Positions 22,490-31,589 of a stretch of DNA of 64,000 bases are shown here, piece by piece (positions within the stretch are counted from its first letter, which is position 1; every line of letters starts with the position of its first letter). Origin of the DNA: Halichondria panicea. Taxonomy: Eukaryota; Porifera; Demospongiae; Suberitida; Halichondriidae. The notes below the pieces were generated by a model. That model made no database searches, was not told the DNA's origin, and worked only from the letters and a program-made list of their open reading frames with translations. The stretch is taken from contig NC_087379.1 of assembly GCF_963675165.1 (NCBI RefSeq), positions 2,360,201-2,424,200 of the forward strand, in the 5' to 3' direction. A program made the translations under genes and the position numbers.

Positions 22490-24425
22490 ACACACAGATA
22501 CACTAACACAACTCTGCACACGCAAAACCGAGGAAACAATAATCATTATGTATAACACAGACAAAACCTAGCAACAGATGCCTCAGTTGAATAATTGTCG
22601 TGAATTAATTTACTATAGAGTTATAGAGGTACATGTATAGTGGCTGCAGCCCACTAAAACACTAAAGTTTTGTTGTATATAGCAAGGTTTTAATGAACCC
22701 GTTAAAGTAACTACCAACAGGCAAACCTACAGCAACAGGCGCCTCAGTTAAATATTTAGTAGTATACTAGTGCATGGCTGCAAGAGATTGGCTTACTTAA
22801 AAGAACCCGTATAAAGGTAGACATACATAGCAACAGACATGCAGAGGCTTGAGAATGTCATACACAGTACACCTCACTCACCTGATGGTCCCGGTATCTC
22901 CAGCGGGGTACTTCTCATGAGTGGCATTCTTGTAGAGAAAGTAGGTCATGTTAGCAGCCTCATCTCTCCTCATACCTATGTGCTGGACAAGGTCTCTGTT
23001 GGTCACACCAATCGGCATCTTGGCCAGCCTGTGTGTGCATATGCGTGTGTGTTGCCAGTTGTGGAGGGAGTGCACGAGAAAATGAATGTTGATTGATGAG
23101 AAATGGGAAAGGTGAACCACAACTATACTAATGTTTCGACTGCACCTAAAAGATCATAAGGGCTCATAGAATATATTACAGTGACTGATATTATGCATGC
23201 AGGCACTCACCAGTAGACCACCCTGTAGTGCTTGTGTGTTTCCACGAGATCGATGCTAGAAAAGGCTGTGTCCCACTCTTTGCGTCTCTCCAAGTCATGA
23301 AGAAGCTCAACAACTGGAAAGAGCACAAAATCTGTATTCTAACGAATGTTATTAAACGCATTTTATGGGCCTCAGAGAGCAAACAAACTTGTTTCACACA
23401 TCCATGTAGAGATTCAGTACAACCATCTGCCATGCTATAGGTATATGGCTTACTTTTGTCTGGAGGTATGCCAGGAAAGGAGAGGAATCCCTGCAGAAGG
23501 TGGTTCATTCAGAATTAAAGTATGGAAATTACATGTTGTTGTCGATGGATATAAGGAGACAGTCATAATAGAATTGTATATACAGTATAATATAGACTAT
23601 CGCATTCCGGCTCTCTGAAGTACGTATACGTCCACCTTGACACCAGCCATTTGGTTTGGCACAGATTGCTGGCTATAATATGTTTGCTGGACAAAAACTC
23701 GCCCTAAAATGCGGCCACCCGCTATCTCGGCCGGATACGACATTTTGGGTGTGGCTTGGCAGATAAAATTGGATTACATTTACCATAATGATGCAATTTA
23801 TCCTTAAGACAGAACTGCAAAATTTGTTCATTATATTCGAGGTAGGGTCTTTTTTAAGCCGTGCTATTTTGAATTGCAACTATTCTGACCAAGATGCATT
23901 GTCCCAAGGGGGTGGCCGGATTAACGAGAGTCTACTGTAGCTGCATGTGCAGTACGATTTCACAATAGTGATCTAACACAGCACCAAAACGCATAATTAT
24001 AGCTCTGCATATAATAGCACACACAACTATATGAACGAGCTCTGCCCCTCACCTTGATGAGATGCACTGGTGTGTCTTCTTCATTCTTCCACCATATTTC
24101 ACAAAGGTCATTCTTCCTCAGAAACTTCCACCCTTCCTCACGACTGCTCTCCTTCTCCTCATGCAGTATTTTCTGGAGGTCTATAGATATATATGTGTGT
24201 ATAGGGGGGAGCAATTAGGGCGTCTCAATCATGCATTATAATAATAATTATCAGCTCTGGTGCACTATCATGCAAACCTGGCTACATGCATGCATAGATT
24301 ATTGCAAAAATAATTATTTCTAGGTACTAGGTGACTGCTCATACAGACAAAATATGACTGAACTATGGCATAACTGCCCTACCTTCCTCTGAGAAGGGAT
24401 TGTAGTCATCATCATCAGTAGCCAT
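21197..24425 (-). CDS. START-domain lipid-transfer protein, copy 2
   Basis: Exons in transcription order: 24425-24383, 24180-24053, 23490-23454, 23313-23211, 23028-22882, 21398-21197. Every exon has the same length as in copy 1 (43, 128, 37, 103, 147, 202 nt), giving 219 aa. Exons 2-5 encode nearly the same protein. The last exon is more diverged (for example SHAPGRWRDSLEKHCHEHYVGKN-type end against SRAPETW in copy 1), so the C-terminal helix that caps the lipid pocket differs most. No stop or frameshift was found, so both copies look functional. Intron 5 is about 1.5 kb and carries a MITE and a long (CA)n; the other introns are short. Role as for copy 1, with possible change of ligand or regulation. 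Confidence 0.87.
21584..21763. mobile_element. 180-bp MITE in START copy 2 intron 5
   Basis: Inverted arms of about 30 bp: 21584 onward begins ACTGGAGTTTGCAGAATC and 21763 backward gives the same sequence with few mismatches. A TA lies at each side within two bases, compatible with a Tc1/mariner-type element whose left end lost two bases. Non-coding. Confidence 0.75.
22395..22497. repeat. (CA)n microsatellite with two CATA interruptions
   Basis: About 50 CA units, interrupted twice by TA, inside intron 5 of START copy 2 and far from any splice site. Confidence 0.95.
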
Positions 24426-24622
24426 GCCAGCTAGTGAGCAGTCAATATAAATTATATCAGTAGCTGGTCAGAATTCACTGTACACTACACCTTTGATCAA
24501 CCATAAAAATGTCAATAAATCTCTCACACAAAAATGTGACGATCTTAACCATTCAACTTCATTCCTCAAAATCACATTTAATCTTACATTGGATACTAAA
24601 TACACAATAAAAGCTAGCCAGT

Positions 24623-26280
24623 CTATCGATAACGACGTAATGACAGCGTGTTGTGCTTTCTCCAATTGGCCCATTGAGATCCTCCCATGACCTTGTTGTG
24701 ACGATGACCCTTTGCCATACCACGATTCTTCCGGCCAGCAGCAGTCAATCCACGGAGCTCGCGATGCTTGTGCACAGCCTTACAGATCCAGTTGATCCTG
24801 GCATCACGACGGACGGCCTTGTGCTGGGGGTCAACTAGAATGACCTCAAAGAACTTGTAGACAGAGTCTTGAGCGACCCAGTACGAGTTGAGCACACGCA
24901 GTCCACCACAGTACCTGCCGGCTCTCTCCTGTGAAGGGTGAAGAGTTGGTTATAGGAAGAAATACACACCATATACACAGTTCTTAAGGGAGGCTTATTT
25001 TTTGCTGATAATTTTGGCAAAAAGCAACTACAGAATCAATAGGTACAACATTGAAATTGAAAAAATGAGCTCCTTTAAGATAGGGTAGTAGGCAACTAAG
25101 AGGATATATGGGGTGCATATCCTCCGAGTAGGTGTGGTATACCTAACTTATATACCACGTGACCGCAGCACTATAAAAGGACCCCCTAGCAACAATTCAA
25201 CGCACTACAAATAGAACAAGGCTATGCCAGATTTTGCAGCCATCAAAGAGCTAGTTGAGCAATACGTCGACTCCTACAGATGCTTAAGAGCTTCCTTAGT
25301 CCAAGCGTTGACCATTCGACGTCCCTTACTGGAGTTGCAAGCTCTTGGGTAAAATGTATCTAAACCATGCCCGTGGACCCATGGAGGCTTAGCCATCTTG
25401 TTGGAGAGCAGCTTCCGTGTTTCTGCCGTGGCTTTGAGTCTTAGTACCGTCAAGCATGGCTCCTCTTTCTCTTTGCTTACTTTCTTGAACAAAAAAACAA
25501 AAACTTGAAACTGTGCATGCATGCATGCCTGGGGCCGTATGATAATTATTTTTCAATGTATCTTACAGCTGTTGACCAATGAATGCAAGTGTGGTATAAA
25601 GCATTGAACCCTACCTGTAATTTAATACAAACATAAGACAAATTTTATAAGGGAATGTCACACGTATCTCAAAAATGGCTGCTACCCGTAACCAAAGTTG
25701 CTAAACCATACTATGCATAGTACGATATTGCACGGCACTCACCTCAGCCACGGAGCGAAGACTCCTCTGGAACTTGAGTTGATTGATACCAATATTGGTG
25801 GGTTTGCCGAGCTGGTGACCTTTGTGAACCTTCCTCTTTCGACCACCACGACGGACACGTACACGATAGATTACATATCCTTGCTTGGCCTTGTAACCGA
25901 GGCGACGGGCCTTATCGGGACGTGTGGGATACGGTGCTCTGTGTACACCATTCAACTGGCGATACTGCCAACACCGAACACGAAGCAAGAATCGGAGGAG
26001 GTCAGACTGCTTCTTTCTCCACAGCTCTTCTAAATACTTGTATGCTCCCATGATTACTTATACCCTGTACACAGACAAAGAAAGGTGCCATGGTGACATT
26101 GCAATGTACGTAGAGAGATACATACACAACACATTTGCAATAATTATAGACGATGGACTTATGAAAGATGACTAAATAGGTAACAACAACAAGATGCAAA
26201 CGGATTAATAATACATGTACCATTTATACATGTACCTTGTCGCGAAGCTTACAATCTCTTCCTGACCTCGTGGCTAAAAG
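24623..26280 (-). CDS. RPL15: 60S ribosomal protein L15
   Basis: Coding exons 26051-25743 and 24928-24623 encode 204 aa, the same length as human RPL15. Residues [29 protein letters not shown] and the C-terminal block ending HNTSL-like RRYR match the family (eL15), a core large-subunit protein that contacts 28S rRNA. A non-coding first exon is inferred from about 26280 to 26236 (donor GTACAT), joined to 26064 by a TGTACAG acceptor. The minus strand at 26280 begins CTTTTAGCC, a pyrimidine tract of the kind that starts ribosomal-protein mRNAs (5' TOP), so TSS is placed there. It is transcribed divergently from NUPR1. The intron at 24929-25742 holds an unexplained coding-like patch (separate entry). 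Confidence 0.95.
25172..25500. other. Coding-like patch inside RPL15 intron
   Basis: On the plus strand TATAAAAG (25172-25179) precedes a 42-codon ATG frame at 25224-25352 ([18 protein letters not shown]...). On the minus strand 25480-25274 reads as a well-composed frame containing [13 protein letters not shown] and [15 protein letters not shown] recognise neither. It may be a fragment of a transposon or of a duplicated gene lodged in the intron. Confidence 0.3.
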
Positions 26281-26394
26281 ACGGTACTTTTATTGCGCAT
26301 GCGCACTCATTGTCGGTAATTAAGGCTAGGCTTAATTAGCCCTTGTAAACAAACCAGCAAGGGGTATAAATAAACAGACAGTTACGTGATAAGT
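26281..26394. promoter_or_regulatory. Divergent RPL15/NUPR1 promoter
   Basis: About 110 bp separate the inferred RPL15 TSS (minus, about 26280) from the NUPR1 TATA box and start region. It contains the palindrome TGCGCATGCGCA (26294-26305), matching the NRF1 consensus, next to the RPL15 side, and TATAAATAAA (26365-26374) on the NUPR1 side. So one gene seems to use a TOP/NRF1-type start and the other a TATA-directed start. Confidence 0.65.
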
Positions 26395-26609
26395 TTCGAC
26401 AGCTTTCTCTCAGCTTGCATCAGCTTTGTGAAACGTGAATATATAACCTCAGGCTCTCTCTACCATCAACAAATACCTTGGTAAGAATATACTTTAGCTA
26501 TAAAAGTGCATTGGCTAGATCTAGTTCTAATTATGATTTCATATGTATCTAATTCTGTTTTTCTATTTGTAGCTGATCTTCACCAATAACCTTCAACAAT
26601 ACAACAGCA

Positions 26610-26822
26610 ATGTCTGACGATACCTATTTCGATTCCTACGACTACTACAATTTTGGAGCCGATTTTGACAAACTGAACCGAGTGAAAATGACCGGTGCCA
26701 GTGGCGGCCATTCTAAAAACAAGAAGACGGGACCAACTGCAAACGATCGAAAGATGGTTGTCAATATCCAGAACTCTTTAAAGAAGGAAAAGAAAGCCCG
26801 GCAACGATTGAACTCAGTTTGA
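26610..26822 (+). CDS. NUPR1: Nuclear protein 1 (p8) family
   Basis: A 70-aa single coding exon preceded by a non-coding exon (about 26394-26480; donor GTAAGA at 26481, acceptor ending TTTGTAG before 26574). DSYDYYNFGADFD followed by a short basic spacer, then TANDRKMVVNIQNSLKKEK, matches the NUPR1/p8 (Phospho_p8) pattern: an aromatic acidic N-terminal box and a basic C-terminal helix with a bipartite nuclear signal. NUPR1 proteins are small, disordered, stress-induced chromatin and transcription cofactors. The human protein is 82 aa. The TATA box upstream fits an inducible gene. The long 3' region (26823 to about 27430) has AATAAA hexamers near 26903 and 27428. Confidence 0.85.
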   Translation: MSDDTYFDSYDYYNFGADFDKLNRVKMTGASGGHSKNKKTGPTANDRKMVVNIQNSLKKEKKARQRLNSV

Positions 26823-28374
26823 GAACGTCTGCCAGCCCCACAATTTTGACCGTGATTAATGGATTTGGCTCACTGGATTATGCTACCTTCTTCCCCAAAA
26901 AAGGAAATAAAACTGTCGCTGTACATGTACAGATGTCACCTGCAATAACTGTTGATTGTGGTTGCCATTTTTGTTTGTGGTGTGTCTTAATTGTTTACGC
27001 TGCTTGTGGTCTCGTTGCTAACAGCTTATCACAATGTTCATCATTAGTAATGCTACATGTGTTGTTTCCCTTATCTTAGTTAGCTGTTTCGTCTAGCATT
27101 ATCAGTAAAAATGTTACATATTTGGATTCATCTAATTGATTTTCACTCGAGGATGCTAAAAATTGTTTTTTTGCAGTGGATGGTATTGCCCCACTTTTCT
27201 ATTGTTAATTTGAACCTAATTATTGATATTCATGCTCGTAATTCTAACAATGGGTATAAGCTTATTCAGCTTGTGAATGTACTGTAAGCCAAATAACAAG
27301 TACAGCTGCAAACAAGTGGAAATAATATGTATTAGAAGCAAATTCCTTAGGATAAGTTTCAACAGAGTGCATATTGCAACATCATTGCCCATTAACTATT
27401 TGCATTGCATGCTGATAGACCTATTATAATAAATAGTACTTGTGTACCCCAACAATATTATTGCTATATAGTACAGCTTCACAATACCCCTACCAGGGAT
27501 GTGCTCACACTGGTAGGTGGGTGCATGGTGAGTACTAGCTGACATTGTTGATCAGATGTAGATTTATATATTTGCACCATACCGAATGGACAACACATAC
27601 ACAAGGTTATAGCACGAGAGAAGTAATAATTGCATAGAAATCTCTACATAAGTGAAAAGTTAAGAGTTTTAGAGTTATAGAAATCACTCATTGTTGTCAG
27701 CAGTGAAATCAAACGGTTCAAAGCTCTCTCATTCTAATTTCTCACACAAGTATACGCAAGCTGTGTGTATGTGAGTGGGTGTGTGTGAGTATGGTAGGGA
27801 GGGGAGGGGAGGGGAGGGGGGAAAAACAAATAATGTTGGCAAAGAGAGTATTGACCACTAAAAGGCTTAAAGAATAGTACATAGAACACGGTACAGCTAT
27901 GATGTGTGTTACCTTTGAAGGTGGTTTCCCTGGGCACAATCTAAAGCCACACCCCCATACCCTGCCCATATCTATCAGTGAAGGCTTGTCTCAGGGCTCA
28001 GGCACTGGAATAACCTACAGTGACCACCACTATCACACGTTAAACACACAAAACTATCACTAATTCGTCTCTGTATTTTTACCAAACCTTGCTGGTGCTA
28101 ATTAATGGCTTCCTAAAATAAGATTGCAAAGACTTACCATATATCGGGAAATCTTGAAAGCTTAGAAACAGACCTCCAAGGGCCGTAATTTGACCTTGGA
28201 CCATGGACTAATAATAATCCATGGTATTAGGCCGAAATTGGCAAATTCTTTATCTCCCTTGCAATATCAAGTGATATCATTTAAAAGGCTTCTTTCTAAG
28301 CTTTCAGAAACTATTTTTTCTTTATCAAATGTATCGGTACTGCTAGATTGTACATTGTATATATTTATAGTTAT
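26823..28374. other. NUPR1 3' region and non-coding DNA
   Basis: No supported gene. Contains the NUPR1 3' UTR, a G-rich run at 27795-27821 (repeated GGGGA, potential quadruplex), and a segment at 27749-27890 whose start (TACGCAAGCTGTGTGTGTG) and end (ACTAAAAGGCTTAAAG-like) recur at 48668-48765, marking a dispersed repeat with an internal TG tract. Confidence 0.5.
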
Positions 28375-28397
28375 GCCTCGGTGCACATGGCATACGG

Positions 28398-28469
<72 letters not shown>

Positions 28470-28640
28470 CGTGTGTGTGTGTGTGTGTGTGTGTTCCAGC
28501 TGTAACTGCTGAATGTGATGAAACTAACAGCCATAGGCTTCTAGTTACATTCTCTTGGATTTTAATTTTGATTTGCAAACTACTACTTTCTCGAGTTATG
28601 GAAAGTTGGAGGCCATTGAAGTATCAGTTTAGACTCTTGC
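28375..28640 (+). repeat. Dispersed repeat R1 with internal (TG)n
   Basis: ATGCCTCG...CATACGGTA, a long TG tract (28400-28494), then TTCCAGCTGTAACTGCT and CTCTTGGATTTTAATTT to TTTCTCGAGTTA. The same order occurs at 43440-43640 and, more diverged, at 49740-49920. The family is unknown; the TG tract sits at the same internal point in each copy but differs in length. Confidence 0.7.
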
Positions 28641-28811
28641 GTAGCAAAATCTGTAGCTATTCTACTTAGTAGTTGTCTCTGCATCTGTTTTTAGTTGCCA
28701 GAGTAATAAAAGAGCAGCAAAATTTCCATTGCTAACATCTATGAGCAGCCATTGCATTGATTATTGCATCATGCCATTGCATCGATTATTGCAACAGCCC
28801 AACTTAGTCTC

Positions 28812-28915
28812 AGAGGAGGTTTGAAAAGTGCAGTGCAGCTCAAGCAATTAGCCACAGCGTGGGCGGATAATTAGTGTTCAATCTATTTGAGCTGCACCTG
28901 TCATACCACCTCTGA
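28812..28915. mobile_element. Small MITE related to the 5706 element
   Basis: Left end CAGAGGAGGTTTGAAAAGTG and right end TCATACCACCTCTG form imperfect inverted ends, with GCAGCTCAA / TTGAGCTGC inside. The terminal hexamer and AGGTNNGA motif resemble the element at 5706-5827. Target duplication is not clear. Confidence 0.55.
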
Positions 28916-28980
28916 CCATATGTTGTTGTTTTGAACTTTGAACTTCAATCATCATTTTTAGCAACAACACAGTCAATCAT

Positions 28981-29314
28981 TAGTCTCGAATTCCAGCCGG
29001 TTCTCATTGTAAGCGTGGGAGGGAGAGAACCGTCTGGTGACTCTGGGCAGAACGTTCTGTCAGTCAGGAATGTAATCATCCTGTTAACCACGTGGATAAT
29101 AACCCACAATTTAGTTGTATAGAGCGGTTGCATTCTCGAAGCTATCTTACATTCTTGTGGGTAAGGCTCCAATGAATATACTCTTCTTGCGGGTAAGGCT
29201 CAATGAATATACTCTACCCACATTCCGTCCGACGACAGAAAAGTATGCCCAGAGTCACCAGACGGTTCTCTCCCTCCCACACTTACAATGATAACCGGCT
29301 GGAATTCGAGACTA
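28981..29314. mobile_element. Inverted-repeat element with 69-bp arms
   Basis: Arms 28981-29049 and 29246-29314 are reverse complements with about three mismatches (left begins TAGTCTCGAATTCCAGCCGG). The spacer holds a tandem duplication of about 31 bp (29154-29216, core GGGTAAGGCT). No ORF. Confidence 0.8.
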
Positions 29315-29445
29315 AGTCAACCATTTCCTACTCTCCCTGCCTGCAGCTTCAATCCACCGAGGCATCAGCACCCATGGTGCTTTTATTTCACAGGTAATGG
29401 AAAGGAAAGTTTAAAAATAAAATAATCAATTAATAACTTACCAGT

Positions 29446-29695
29446 ATTGTAATGATATCGGACACCCTCTTTGCTGTTGGTGGAGTGGATAGTAGTGAAG
29501 ATGAAACCACTCAAAGGGTCTACGCCTAATCATCCTCGATGGACTCCCGGCTCTACGTTGGTGATCTACCATCTCCTGTAGCACACGCTGCCACTGTGTC
29601 ACTGTCTCCAAGAGTGCCTTGTAATTGGAGGATGGAACAAAAAAGAAAGACAATCAACTGTGTATAAAATTAGTATCACAGCAAATATTTCTGAT
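29446..29695 (+). pseudogene. Broken Kelch-domain C-terminal fragment
   Basis: The sequence matches the last about 80 codons of the Kelch exons at 34823, 46323 and 57736 (ISDTLFAVGG... YVGDLPSPVAHAATVSLS). TAA replaces the TAC/TCA context in YAYSS (29527-29529), and bases are missing before ECLVIGG, so the frame is lost. It is a relic of a fourth copy of the kinase-Kelch family, with no kinase part nearby upstream. Confidence 0.85.
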
Positions 29696-29699
29696 ATTA

Positions 29700-31187
29700 T
29701 TGTCGACCAGGTATACAGTTGAAAAATAGTTATAGCTGTAGTATCAGTCAAACTGCTTTTATGACTCTTACACACTGTATATATTAGCTTGAACACAAAA
29801 TATTATCGAAAATGTCATACATAAATAGACAACAGATTATCGGATTCTAAAGATAATCGCTACGACAAAATACACAATGAAAACGTTGCAACTATTGCAC
29901 ATTTAAACACCGATCAAGACATAACTTTTTTGCTAGGTACAGCAAGTTTGCTTAATATCGATGTACATTATCAGCAACTAAGAGTGTGCTTTAGTTCTCA
30001 ATGTTCTCTACCTTTGGGCTCTCATACTTGTTGACTTTTGTACTATCTGAGGACCTGCTTCCTGTGAGAGCGTGGCTGAGGGGGTGGCAGCAGAGGGAGT
30101 CCTGCTCTCATAATTATGCCACTGTGTGTGTGTGTGTGTGTGTGTGTGTGAGTGTGTGGGTGGGGGGGGGGGGTTAGTTGAGCATGCTATATAGTAAAAG
30201 GATGGGATATATACACACGTATAGTAGCTGCTGATACATTGTATACTTGTCGATACTGTATTAATACGAGCAGCTTTCAAAGGTACTGGAGATATATACA
30301 TGTACATGTATACGAATCAAGGGAGAGATTTATTAAAAAAAAAAAAGGGATGAGACTGAACTTACCAGTATTGTTGTTGGTACGCTGTTGGTATTGGTGG
30401 AGTAGATATTTTGGCTGGTGGTTGCATGGCAAATGAACCACTTTGTCAAATTGGTGTCCAATGTCTTATTCTTTAGTGCTTCCTCTAAGCTGGGATTGGC
30501 GAAGAACACGTCCGGAGTCGATAGATTTTGCTCTCACTTTGACACAAACACTCTCAGAACGTTTGTCTTCCTTTGACTAACTGGAGCAGAGGCCAGAGAG
30601 TTGAGCTCCTGAGGATTGAGTGTCGATATCTCTTCCGTTTCTGTCTGGGGAGATAGTAGTCAGTGACAGAGCCGGGGGAAGGTGGGCGGTTGTTGGTTAC
30701 GTACCGTTCCTCTGAATCATGTGAGAACACCTTGTTCTGTGTACGTGTGGGGAGGAGGGGACAGTTGGTTGCTCTACTCAGCAAAGGAGGTTAATAAACA
30801 CATAATAATTATTATATGCTGTTCCGTGCAACAAACACATTATGCAATCAAATTTTTGTCAGTAATTTTTGTCAGTAAACATATTTGATGGATTAAGTAA
30901 GCACTGAATGCACTAGCGAAAGGGTTTTGTTGATCTATGGTTGAGTTTAGTCTCGCAAGTCAGCCGTTAAAATGTATATATCGTCTGGCAAATTACACAT
31001 GAGCTTGTGCAGCGGTCTAAGTGGCTGTTTGCATTGATAAGTGGTTAGTGGTTAGAGGACGGATGTGTGAAACCACATAATTAGATTTGACAAATCTATT
31101 TTAGCTAGCGGTGCAACTGTGCAGTTTCACAATTACTATACAAACACTTCTCAGGCACTTAGAGCACTATATTGGTGGCGTGGTCAT
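29700..31187. other. Non-coding stretch upstream of copy A
   Basis: No supported gene. A (TG)n plus poly-G tract lies at 30123-30173. Two minus-strand patches at 30110-30008 and 30710-30554 read open for 34-76 codons with Ser/Pro- or Lys/Arg-rich content, but have no recognised domain. The rest is AT-rich. Confidence 0.35.
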
Positions 31188-31376
31188 ATAGCCGGTAATT
31201 TTCGGGGGACAAAATTTAGACATTTCGTGGATAATATTTTCGTGGTTGCTGGTTGCTAATTGCACTGCAGGCAAAGGTAGTCAAGGTCGCTTCATTTGGG
31301 GGTAAAATATTCATAGTCAGAGCTCCAACCACGAAAACCACAAATATTTTGTCCCCCGGAAATTATACCAGCTATA
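31188..31376. mobile_element. TATAGC-type MITE
   Basis: Left TATAGCCGGTAATTTTCG, right complement ending GCTATA. Interior contains TTCATTTGGGGGTAAAATATTC, shared with 34899-35013. Member of the TATAGC-ended family found repeatedly in this window. Confidence 0.75.
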
Positions 31377-31589
31377 CAGTATCACAAACTTCACCAAGAT
31401 CAACAAACTTTCTTTAAAAGGTGCATGGTAAGTTTATAATACTGTAACTGCAAATGGTCCTGTAAGACAGCTAATAATGCTTTACATTCCATTCATGCAT
31501 ACACAGCTGAAAGATTCATTGCTAATTCAATATAGCTGGATTGCCTATTTAATATTACATGCTTTTCTATTCACACAGTAACGAAGACA

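Noticed and set aside
22395-22497. CRISPR-like or tandem array
   Set aside because: Simple CA microsatellite; no spacers. The genome is eukaryotic.
29438-29653. Minus-strand ORFs opposite the Kelch sequences (also 46019, 57447)
   Set aside because: Antisense shadows of conserved Kelch coding sequence.
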